A stretch of 64,000 nucleotides of DNA from G965203045 sp965203045. Lineage in GTDB: Bacteria > Pseudomonadota > Gammaproteobacteria > PS1 > Pseudothioglobaceae. The stretch spans positions 744,001 through 808,000 of the forward strand of contig OZ241850.1 of assembly GCA_965203045.1 (NCBI GenBank), read 5' to 3'. Position 1 is the stretch's first letter, and the number at the start of each line of letters is the position of its first letter. The notes under the pieces were generated by a model. The model was not told the origin of the DNA. It was given only the letters and a program-made list of their open reading frames with translations, and made no database searches. Shown one piece after another: positions 44,976 to 54,800 of this stretch. A program made the translations under genes and the position numbers.

Positions 44976-45599
44976 ATGAATATCAAACTTAGTATTGTTG
45001 TCTTATTAATTGCGGGTTTAAGCGTCTGGTTTTTTATTGGCAAAAATAATACTACTGCGAGCATCCCTGCTGGCCATATATTGCCTCCTAAAAATGTTAA
45101 GCCTTATTTAAAACTACAAAGGGATGATAAGCAAACAATAAACCTTAGCAGCGCTTATCCCAATAAGTGGCTGGCGCTTTATTTTGGCTATACTAATTGC
45201 CCAGATATTTGTCCCATAGATTTAGCAATTATGGCTGGTGCTTGGAAGCAAATGAACCATCCCAAGCCACAAGTGGCGTTTATATCCATTGACGCTAAAA
45301 GAGATTTAGGCAACTTAAGTAATTATGCCCAAAAGTTCAACCCTAATTTTATTGGATTGACGGCAACAGGGGCTAATTTAGAGCGTCTAACCAAAGCCCT
45401 TGGGGTCTATTATGAGTATGAGCAAATTAAAAAAAATAGCCAAATGGCAGACCATAGCCATCATCAGCACCAGCAACAAAAAATTAACCATACTGGTAGT
45501 TTCGCAATTATCAATCCCAATGGGGAATATGTTGCTATTTTGACCAAACCACATCAGGTAAAACCTATTGCATCAAGTCTAAATAGGCTAATTAATTAA
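44976..45599 (+). CDS. SCO1/SenC/PrrC-family copper chaperone
   Basis: 207 residues. N-terminal membrane anchor (IKLSIVVLLIAGLSVWFFIG), then a thioredoxin-fold domain with the copper motif YTNCPDICPIDL (CxxxC) and a C-terminal His in KINHTGSFAIINPNG. A His/Gln-rich stretch (DHSHHQHQQQ) just before that His could help bind metal. It metallates the CuA site of CoxB. The stop overlaps the SURF1 ATG by one base. Confidence 0.93.
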   Translation: MNIKLSIVVLLIAGLSVWFFIGKNNTTASIPAGHILPPKNVKPYLKLQRDDKQTINLSSAYPNKWLALYFGYTNCPDICPIDLAIMAGAWKQMNHPKPQVAFISIDAKRDLGNLSNYAQKFNPNFIGLTATGANLERLTKALGVYYEYEQIKKNSQMADHSHHQHQQQKINHTGSFAIINPNGEYVAILTKPHQVKPIASSLNRLIN

Positions 45600-46303
45600 T
45601 GCAAAAAATTATCTTATTAGTTATTGCTATGCTGATTACTAGCGGCTTGGTAAAACTAGGGTTTTGGCAATTAGAGCGCGCTGATGAGAAACGTCAAATT
45701 TTAGCTAAAATACAACAAGCAGAACAAAGCCCGCCACTTATTTATCGGCAACAAGATTTAAGCCAAAAAACTCACCATTCTATTATTTTTAGCGGCAGTT
45801 GGGACGATAAACAACAGTTTATTTATGATAATCAAACCCGAGGAGGCAAGGCTGGTTATTTTGTGTTAACACCTTTTATTATAACAGATACAGAGATGTT
45901 ATTGGTTAATCGCGGTTTTGTGCCTTGGGGGAGGTATCGTAGTGTTGATGCTAATTTGGATATCAGCGCTAAAAAAACCACCATTAAAGTTAAAATTAGC
46001 GCTATTCCTACCCGAGTAAGATTAAAGGCAGAGATGATTAAGCCGCCTTTTCCCATTATAATTCAACATATTGATTTAGCCAAAATGCAACAATTAGTCA
46101 AGCGTAACTTCCTACCGGTATTAGGCTTGCTTGACGCTGATGATAATAATGGCTTTATTAGGAATTGGCAGCCGTTTTATGGTAGTGTTGCCAAACATAT
46201 TGGCTATGCGCTACAGTGGTTTTCAATGGCAATAGTTTTTGTTATACTTGCGGGCTATTTTTATCTAAAAAAAATTCACAAACCAAAACACAAACCCCAT
46301 TAA
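45599..46303 (+). CDS. SURF1/Shy1-family oxidase assembly protein
   Basis: 234 residues with one membrane helix at each end (IILLVIAMLITSGLVKLGFWQLERADEKRQIL and GYALQWFSMAIVFVILAGYFYLKK), the SURF1 topology. Family blocks QLERADEKR, FSGSWDDKQQFIYDNQTRGGKAGYFVLTPF, and LLVNRGFVPWGRYR. It aids heme A insertion into subunit I. The last 62 nt overlap the convergent ubiC in coding sequence. Confidence 0.93.
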   Translation: MQKIILLVIAMLITSGLVKLGFWQLERADEKRQILAKIQQAEQSPPLIYRQQDLSQKTHHSIIFSGSWDDKQQFIYDNQTRGGKAGYFVLTPFIITDTEMLLVNRGFVPWGRYRSVDANLDISAKKTTIKVKISAIPTRVRLKAEMIKPPFPIIIQHIDLAKMQQLVKRNFLPVLGLLDADDNNGFIRNWQPFYGSVAKHIGYALQWFSMAIVFVILAGYFYLKKIHKPKHKPH

Positions 46304-46733
46304 AATCAAATGCGCAGCGCCTGCCCCAAACACCAATTTTACTAATGCTAAATTCAGTTCTGTTACGTTTTAATTTGCCTTGGTCAAACAATACCTCTCC
46401 TAGCGGCTTGTTCTGTAGTGTTAGCAGAGTAGCAGTTTTAGCAGTATTAGGAATTAGTGAATTAGCATAAACCAGCGGCTTAGCTCTAGCTAATAATAGC
46501 ACCTCGCGTCTTTGGTAGTTGGCATTGCTTGGAAGTTGTGAGAAGAATTTAACCTCGCTAAGATTGGGTTTAGCGCTTTGTTTATTTAAAACCTGCACAC
46601 TAAAATCAGCATACATCGCTTTTAGTTTAGCGGTTAATGATTGTTTATCTAGCAACCAGTCTTTTATAGCCAACGTTGATAATGGTTCGCTGTCATTACT
46701 CCAAAGCAGTTTATCAAAATCAGGTATTACCAT
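46242..46733 (-). CDS. ubiC: Chorismate pyruvate-lyase UbiC
   Basis: First step of ubiquinone synthesis, chorismate to 4-hydroxybenzoate. About 163 residues from ATG 46733. Family blocks: IKDWLLDKQSLTAKL, YQRREVLLLARAKPLVYANSLIP, LGEVLFDQ and GVWGRRCAFDFNGVCVLVCEFFL, the typical UbiC ending. Longer starts at 46751 or 46748 are possible but overlap recG more. The C-terminal block lies in the 62-nt overlap with SURF1, so both reading frames there are needed. Confidence 0.88.
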   Translation of the reverse strand: MVIPDFDKLLWSNDSEPLSTLAIKDWLLDKQSLTAKLKAMYADFSVQVLNKQSAKPNLSEVKFFSQLPSNANYQRREVLLLARAKPLVYANSLIPNTAKTATLLTLQNKPLGEVLFDQGKLKRNRTEFSISKIGVWGRRCAFDFNGVCVLVCEFFLDKNSPQV

Positions 46734-48774
46734 AATCAACTGCCTCATCACAATACCAGCGGTTAATAAGCGCGCTTTGAGTGGATTCGCTTTGTTTTAA
46801 TAAGCATGGCATAAGCTGTTGGCTTAGGGCTAATAAATCATCATCTTTGATTAAATCTGCTATTTTAAATGCGCCAAGTCCAGTTTGCGATAAACCAAGC
46901 ATCTCGCCTGGACCTCTTAGCTCTAAATCTTTTTGAGCAATTACAAAACCGTCGTTACTGGTGCGCAAAATGTTTAGACGTTGCTTGGCAGTATCGCTAA
47001 GTGGGGCTTGATAAAGCAGAATACAAAGCCCTTGTTGACCATTGCGCCCTACTCGCCCGCGTAATTGGTGTAGTTGTGCCAAGCCTAATCTTTGCGCATC
47101 TTCAATTATAATCAGGCTGGCATCAGGAGCGTCAACCCCAACTTCAATCACTGTGGTAGCAATTAGCACATCAATTTGTTTGTGATAAAATTGTTGCATA
47201 ATTTGCGCTTTATCTTTTTTGTCTAATTTACTGTGAATAAGGGCGATATTTAGCCCTAGTAGTGCTGTGGATAGTTCGTCAAAGCGCGTTTGTGCCGATT
47301 GCGCTCGTAGCGCTTCGGAGTCATCAATTAGTGTGCATACCCAGTAGGTTTGTTGTTTTTGGCTAGCCATTTGTTTAATCTTGTTAATTATCTCTGCTAT
47401 GCGTCCAACACTTACCGTAATAGTAGTAGTCGCTTGCCTGCCCGGTGGTAATTCATCAATAATACTAGTGTCTAAGTTAGCGTATAAACTCATCATTAGC
47501 GATCTGGGAATAGGCGTTGCTGTCATAATTAATTGGTGCGGAACTTGGTCTCCTTTTTGGGCTAAGGATAGCCGTTGGTGAACGCCAAATTTGTGTTGTT
47601 CATCAATGATAACTAAGCCCAAATTAGCAAACTCAACCCCTTCTTGGAACAAAGCGTGGGTGCCAATAATAATACCTGACTTATTATCGGCAACCAATTT
47701 TAATTGTTGTGTTCTTTGTTGTTTATTAAGACTAGATACCAATAAAGCGCAGTTAGTACCAATAGTAGCAAAGCAGCGCCTAAATTCTTTAAAATGTTGC
47801 TTAGCTAAAATTTCAGTTGGCGCCATTAATACTACTTGTGCTTTGGCAGCAACAATTGGCAGGCTAGCAAACATAGCGACTGCTGTTTTGCCACAACCAA
47901 CATCACCCTGCAATAAGCGCATCATTGGTCTGGTTTTTGCTAGATCAGTGCCAATATCAGCAATTACGCGCTTTTGGGCATTAGTTAGGTTAAAGCCTAA
48001 TTGATTAGACAATTGTTGTTGCAATGATTTGTTGGTTATAAAAGCGCTGGCAATGTTTTGTTGTTGTTTGATCTTGGCTTGTTGCATAGCTAGGCTATAG
48101 GCGCAAAATTCATCTAAAATCAGTCGTTTTTGAGCTGAATGGCTACGATTGACAATAGCGTCTAAATCGGTAAGTTTGGGTTTGTGTAGTGTTTTAATGG
48201 CGCTACTTAACTCCATAAACCCCGCCCTACAAGTAGCTAAACTATCTTCAATACATTCATTTTGTAATAAGTTAAGAGCTTTGTTAATCCAGCCTCTGAG
48301 CTTATGTGCGGGAATGCCTAAAGTGTTAGGATAAACTGGAGTTAGAGCTTTATCTAGCAGTGGTGATTGGTTTTGGTCAAGTAAGCGGTATTGCGGATGG
48401 ACCATCTCTAGGCCGCGTCTGCGTAGCAAAACCTGTCCATAACATTGCACTCGTTGCCCGCGGATAAAACGTTCGGCTTGAAAATGATGCCAGTGAAAAA
48501 AACGCAATAACAAACGTTTGCTATTATCTCTAACAAAACAAAGTAGCTGTCTATTGCCAAAATTCTGTTTTTCCAGCGTCTCGATTTTAGCCTCAATCAA
48601 AGCAAACTCGCCAGCAACAATATTGGCAATAGGAGTAATTTTAGTTTTATTTTGATAGCGAACTGGTAAGTGAAATAATAGGTGTGATTGTTGATAAACT
48701 CCAAACTGTGCCAGTTTTTGCGCCGATTTCTCCCCCAAGCCGCCAATATCGGTAATACTATCGGTTAGTGCCAT
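46720..48774 (-). CDS. recG: ATP-dependent DNA helicase RecG
   Basis: 684 residues, the family length. Wedge/OB domain at the N-terminus (LIEAKIETLEKQNFGNRQLLCFVRD), then helicase motifs: Walker A LQGDVGCGKTAVA, QVVLMAPTEILAKQH, DEQHKFG, TATPIPRS, and the C-terminal TTVIEVGVDAPDASLIIIEDAQRLGLAQLHQLRGRVGR. Remodels stalled replication forks. The end overlaps ubiC by 14 nt. Confidence 0.97.
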   Translation of the reverse strand: MALTDSITDIGGLGEKSAQKLAQFGVYQQSHLLFHLPVRYQNKTKITPIANIVAGEFALIEAKIETLEKQNFGNRQLLCFVRDNSKRLLLRFFHWHHFQAERFIRGQRVQCYGQVLLRRRGLEMVHPQYRLLDQNQSPLLDKALTPVYPNTLGIPAHKLRGWINKALNLLQNECIEDSLATCRAGFMELSSAIKTLHKPKLTDLDAIVNRSHSAQKRLILDEFCAYSLAMQQAKIKQQQNIASAFITNKSLQQQLSNQLGFNLTNAQKRVIADIGTDLAKTRPMMRLLQGDVGCGKTAVAMFASLPIVAAKAQVVLMAPTEILAKQHFKEFRRCFATIGTNCALLVSSLNKQQRTQQLKLVADNKSGIIIGTHALFQEGVEFANLGLVIIDEQHKFGVHQRLSLAQKGDQVPHQLIMTATPIPRSLMMSLYANLDTSIIDELPPGRQATTTITVSVGRIAEIINKIKQMASQKQQTYWVCTLIDDSEALRAQSAQTRFDELSTALLGLNIALIHSKLDKKDKAQIMQQFYHKQIDVLIATTVIEVGVDAPDASLIIIEDAQRLGLAQLHQLRGRVGRNGQQGLCILLYQAPLSDTAKQRLNILRTSNDGFVIAQKDLELRGPGEMLGLSQTGLGAFKIADLIKDDDLLALSQQLMPCLLKQSESTQSALINRWYCDEAVDYGNT

Positions 48775-48892
48775 TTTTAGCCAGTGTAAATAAGGTTATT
48801 TTATATTAGTTGGCACACTAACGTTTGTAAAGTAGCCAAGTTTGCGCGCAAAGTATCTCTTGTGCGGCAACACAAACAAAACTAGGACAAAT

Positions 48893-51800
48893 TTAGTGAT
48901 TTAGAGGCAGCAAGAATTCCCAATTGGTCATTCCTATGGGACGACGCCAGATATCATTGAATTCTTGGAGTCCTCTAAGACCGCCAAACAAATAGAAGTA
49001 ATCTTGGAATATCAGCATCTGTTGAAACCGCCTCTGACCCCATGGGGTTCTGTTAGTAGGCACGCTCCAAGCGCCGTCTTGAAAGAGCGCCTCATATTCT
49101 CGCTGTTGAATGAAACCATCAAAGCTAGCGCCACCAAATAACCAAAGCTCATCGCCGTTTACAACATAGCTACCGCCAAAATTGCCTGTATCAGTGGCAT
49201 CTCCGAATCCCGTTAAGGAAAGGGAGGCGACTTGGGTCCAGCTAGCCCCGATAACAGCGCCGTTGGTATTAGTAGAAGCCCAAATGCCAGCAGGGAAAGT
49301 ATCAGTGCCATCAAGACCGCCTAATACATAAAGACTGTTATCAAACTCTAATAAGCCGTGGAATGTTCTGGAACCAGGAGCGGCTGAGGCGGCAACAAGG
49401 CTCCAAGTAATACCGTCAGTGGACCTCCACACATCGCTGCTGCTAACATCTCCCACACTACCGCCATATAAATACATAGCGTCATTAAACACAGTCACAC
49501 GGTGACCGCGCCTTGGAGACCAACTAGCGCTGGCAGTTAGTTCTGTCCAAGTAATACCATCGGCAGAGCGCCATACATCATTGTGATACACATCATCGTT
49601 TGAAAGGCCGCCCATTAGGTAAAGTTGATTATTAAATAAAACCATCTGATGTTCATACCTAGCCTCCCAAGGCGCGGTGGCAATTTGCTCCCAAATAATA
49701 CCATTGCTAGAGCGCCATACATCGTTATGTCCTGTGGTATCACGATCTTGGCGACCGCCAGATAGGTAAAAAGTATTACTAGCTTGGACAATTTGATGAT
49801 TAAACCTAGGTCGCCAATGAGGAGAATCAGCAACAGAACTTGCTATCAAGGTCCTAGCTTCAGTATTATCACTAAATTGCAACACTAAATAATTCCCACC
49901 TGTCAAAAAGAAATTACTGTTATTAATCATAGTAGCAGCTACTGGCAGCACCGTTCCCGATGCAACAGTAGTAACAAAACTTTCTCTATGATCACTTATG
50001 CAGTTCACACCTATAGTACAAGTTGCGCTTGAAGTCAAATAGATATCAACATCACCTCTTTGGTTCTCCCAATGAATACTAGCCTGATCGCTCAAAGCAC
50101 GAATATAAGGATTATCAACCCCAGCTGACTGTTCCGCTATGGTTATATCAAGTACCGCAGTGGCTTCTGAGTAATTATCATCCTCAGGGCTGGTGGCTTC
50201 AACTAGGGCTGAGCCAATACTATTTGCAGTAGTTAGAGTACTAACATTTAAGTTAACAAAATCACCGCCATCAATAACAGCATAATTTGTTGGTCCTGAA
50301 CTTAACTTGCCAACAATTAGAGAATCTAGGTTTATAGATGATTGCGGACTAATGATGAGGGCAGAGGGGTTAAAAGCAAAATCGCTTTGCTCATTTTTGG
50401 TAACGGTTAGGATATAACTCTCAGTAGCGGGGTCAATATTATCACTGCCTGAGGCAAATAAGCTGATTGTAGCCGTTCCAATGCCAGATGCCCTAACTGT
50501 TGCTATACCGCCACTAAGACTAATAGTAGCGACATTGGTATTATCAGAACTGAACATACGGTCGCCAATAATGTCGCCAATTATCTCAATTACGCTAGTC
50601 TGTCCAAACATCAGCGATGTTGGACTATCAATACTAAAATCTTGGCTACCACGGACAATAGCCCAACTGATAACGACTGAATGGGGGTCAGCTGCTATGT
50701 GGCCTCTGAGCTCGTAATTATCCACGCCACTGCCGCTTATAGTGAAAGTTGTTTGATAGTTGCCAATATCTGTTTGGCTGTTGGTGGCTTCTGGTGATAT
50801 TTGAATAGGGTCAATAACGCCGCCGCTTAAAGTAGCGTCAACAAAGTGTGGGGCATTGTCAAAACCAAATATCAGCGGGGTTGTTAGACTGGCTTCTAGA
50901 ACTCTGCGTCTGACAACTAAACTAGCTGTTGCTGACTCAATACCTCTGGTAGCTCTAATAGTGGTAGTGCCGATAGAGATAATATTTAGCACAGTCATAC
51001 CGTTTGTGGCATCAATAGTGGCAATACTAGTATCATCAATACTAAAGGTAGTCTCACCCGTTGTCCCTTCCATACTGCCAACAACACTAATAGTGGGGCT
51101 TGCATCGCCGTAGGTCTCTACCAGCATAGGCGGGCTGATAGAAAAGCCTGCTACAAAACTAAGGCTAATACTTGCCGTAACGCTCTCAAGCCCGTCTGAG
51201 GCGGTAATTGTAATAGTAATACTATCACCAGCGCTAAATGCTGTTGCTTCGACTGATATTATCCCGCTGGTAGCCTCAAGGCTAATTTCGCTGTCGGTAT
51301 TGTCAGTGCTAAAAGTTAGGTCATCATCGTTTGGATCTGAGAAATAGGGTGATAGGGCAATAGTAATATCATCAGTTGTTGACAAGACTCTATCAGGTAT
51401 CTCATCTGCAGTTGGGGTGAGGTTGACCACTTCTAGTCGATGAATATAAGTTGCGATGAGGTAATTTAGGTTTTCGGGGCTTTCAATAGTAATAGTGGTG
51501 AACCCGACTGTCAAAGCGTTGATAGTGCCGTTTTCATCAATGGTTGCAACCGCAGTATCAGAAGAGGTGAAGGTTAGACTTGCAATCGTGGCTGTTGCAG
51601 ATGATGTTAGCGAAGCGCCGCTTACGCTGATGGTAACACTGTTGTTATTTGATAAAGTGGCAGGCACATCAGCAGATAGGGCAGATTGTTCGGCGCGGAG
51701 AATTTGCCAATATATAGCAAAATCATCACCACCTGTTGCAAAGTTATAATTTCTTATATGGGCATCATTAGTTAGTGCTATCGTAGCAGAATAATCACCA

Positions 51801-54800
51801 GCATCTGTTGCTTGGCTATCTCCGCTAGTAGTGACATCGCCCATAACATTATCACCAGCAACAACATTATTTATCATAAAGGCTATAATTTGTTGACTGC
51901 CGTCATAAGTGATGCCATATCTATTACTATCACTATTAGGTTGGTTTGTGTCGGGCAGGGACAAAGCAGTACCTCCTGAGGTAATCGTGACACTTAAAGG
52001 GCGTTGATTAACTGTTAGTAGGCTAGTTGCTTCATCGCCGCCATTGGTGGCGGTTATCACAGAAGTGCCGGCGCCTATAATTGTTGCCACACCACTGTCA
52101 TCAATAGTGGCAACAGTTCCATCGTTAGAAGTAAAACTGGCATCTCCAACACCGCCATCTGCCATAAAAGTAATGGCGCCGTCACCGTAAGTAACGCTTG
52201 GGTTGATAGGGCTGATGGCAAGGCCCTCTGCAAAACTAAGGTTAATACTTGTTATAGCGTCCTCAAGCCCGTCTGAGGCGGTAATTGTAATAGTAATACT
52301 ATCACCAGCGCTAAATGCTGTTGCTTCGACTGATATTATCCCGCTGGTAGCCTCAAGGCTAATTCTGCCATCGGTATTGTCAGTGCTAAAAGTTAGGTCA
52401 TCATCGTTTGGATCTGAGAAATAGGGCGATAGATCAATAGTAATATCATTAGTTATTAGCAAGGCTCTATCAGGTATCTCATCTGCAGTTGGGGTGAGGT
52501 TGACCACTTCTAGTCGATCACTATAAGTTGCGATGAGGTAATTTAGGTTTTCGGGGCTTTCAATAGTAATAGTGGTGAACCCAAGTGTCAAAGCGTTGAT
52601 AGTGCCGCTATCATCAATGGTTGCAACCGCAGTATCAGCAGAGGTGAAGATTAGACTTGCAATCGGGGCTGCTGTAGATGATGTTAGTGAAGCGCCGCTT
52701 ACGCTGATGGTAACACTGTTGTTATTTGATAAAGTGGCAGGCACATCAGCAGATAGGGCAGATTGTTCAGCGCGGAGAATCTGCCAATATATAGCAAAAT
52801 CATCACCACCTGTTGCAAAGTTATAATTTCTTATATGGTCATCATTAGTTAGTGTTATCGTAGCAGAATAATCACCAGCATCTGTTGCTTGGCTACTTCC
52901 GCTAGTAGTGACATCGTCCATAACATTATCACCAGCAACAACATTATTTATCATAAAGGCTATAATTTGTTGACTGCCGTCATAAGTGATGCCATATCTA
53001 TTACTATCACTATTAGGTTGGTTTGTGTCGGGCAGGGACAAAGCAGTACCTCCTGAGGTAATCGTGACACTTAAAGGGCGTTGATTAACTGTTAGTAGGC
53101 TAGTTGCTTCATCGCCGCCATTGGTGGCGGTTATCACAGAAGTGCCGGCGCCTATAATAGTTGCTACACCGCTGTTATCAATAGTGGCAACAGTTAGGTC
53201 GCTGGAACTAATATTAGTACTGGCTTCACTACCACCACTTGTGGTAAAGTCAAAGGTGCCATCACCGTAGGTAGCGATTGGGTCTTCTGGGCTTAAGGCA
53301 AGGCCCTCTAAAAAACTAAGGTTAATACTTGCCGTAACGCTCTCAAGCCCGTCTGAGGCGATAATTGTAATAGCAATACTATCACCAGCGTTAAATGCTG
53401 TTGCTTGGACTGATATTATCCCGCTGGTAGCATCAAGGCTGATTCTCCCATCGGTATTGGCGGTGCTAAAAGTTAGGTCATCGCCATTTGGGTCGGAGAA
53501 TTCAGGGGATAGGTCAATAGTGATATCATTAGCTATTGATAAGTTTCTATTGGGCTGGACGTTTGCAACCGGAGGGAGGTTTACAACTTCTAATGGATAA
53601 CTAATAGTTGCGGTGAGGTAATTTAGGTTTTCGGGGCTTTCAATAGTAATAGTGGTGAACCCGAGTGTCAAAGCGTTGATAGCGCCGTTATTATTAATGG
53701 TTGCAACCGCAGTATCAGCAGAGGTGAAGGTTAGACTTGCAATTGGGGCTGTTGTAGATGATGTTAGCGAAGCGCCACCTACACTGATGGTAAAACTGTT
53801 GTTATTTGATAAAGTGGTAGGCACATCAGCAGATAGGGCAGATTGTTCGGCGCGGAGAATTTGCCAATATATAGCAAAATCATCACCACCTGTTGCAAAG
53901 TTATAATTTCTTCTATGGTTATCACTATTATCACGCAATGCTATCTCAAAACTATAATCACCAGCATTCGTTGCTCCATTGTCTCCATTAATATCGGTAT
54001 TGCTTGGATTGATATCATCACCAGCAACTTCACCATCTATTGTAAAGGTAATAGCTTGTTGGTCGCCGCTATAAGTAAATGTATATCTATTGCTATCACT
54101 ATTAGGTGCGCTTGGGTTAGGCAGGGACAAAGCGGCGCCCTCTGATATAACCGTAACATCTAAGGAAACTTGATTGACTGTTAGCACGCTAGTTGCCTCA
54201 TCACTATCACTGGTAGCGGTTATTAAAGAAGTGCCGGCGTTTATAATAGTTGCCACGCCATCACTATCAATGGTGGCAACAGTTTCATCGCCAGAAGTAA
54301 AACTAGTAGTAGCCCCAACACCACCAATTGTGGTAAAAGTAATAGGTCCGTTGCCATAAGCAGCGATTGGACTGGTAGGGGCAATGGTAAATCTATCTAC
54401 CACAGTTAAGATAAAACTAGCTTCGGCATCGTTGTAATTATCGCCGCGACTGACAGCGCTAATAGTAGTTGAACCTAGGGCTAGCAAAGTTACCTCACCA
54501 CTATCATCAACAGTAGCAATATCGGCATTACTGGAACTATAATCACTAATGGTGGTCCCTGACGGGTTGCCACTTGGGCTAACTTGATAAGTGCCTCGGA
54601 GTAGTCCTATGGATTGCTCGTTAGCGCCTAAATTAAAATTACTCTGGTCTGCTCTTCTGATGGTCAGTAAGTAGGAGTCTTCGGCAGAGTTGTAGTTGGT
54701 GCTTTGTGTTGCGGTGATGGTAATTCTAGTGGTGCCGATGCTTCTTATAGTAATAACGCCACTATTGGGGTTTACTTCGGCAACATCGGTATCACTGCTT

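Noticed and set aside
48841..48875. Terminator behind the giant lipoprotein gene (TTTGCGCGCAAA palindrome and TTGTG/CACAA stem)
   Set aside because: Short stems without a following T-run on the transcribed strand; too weak to call.
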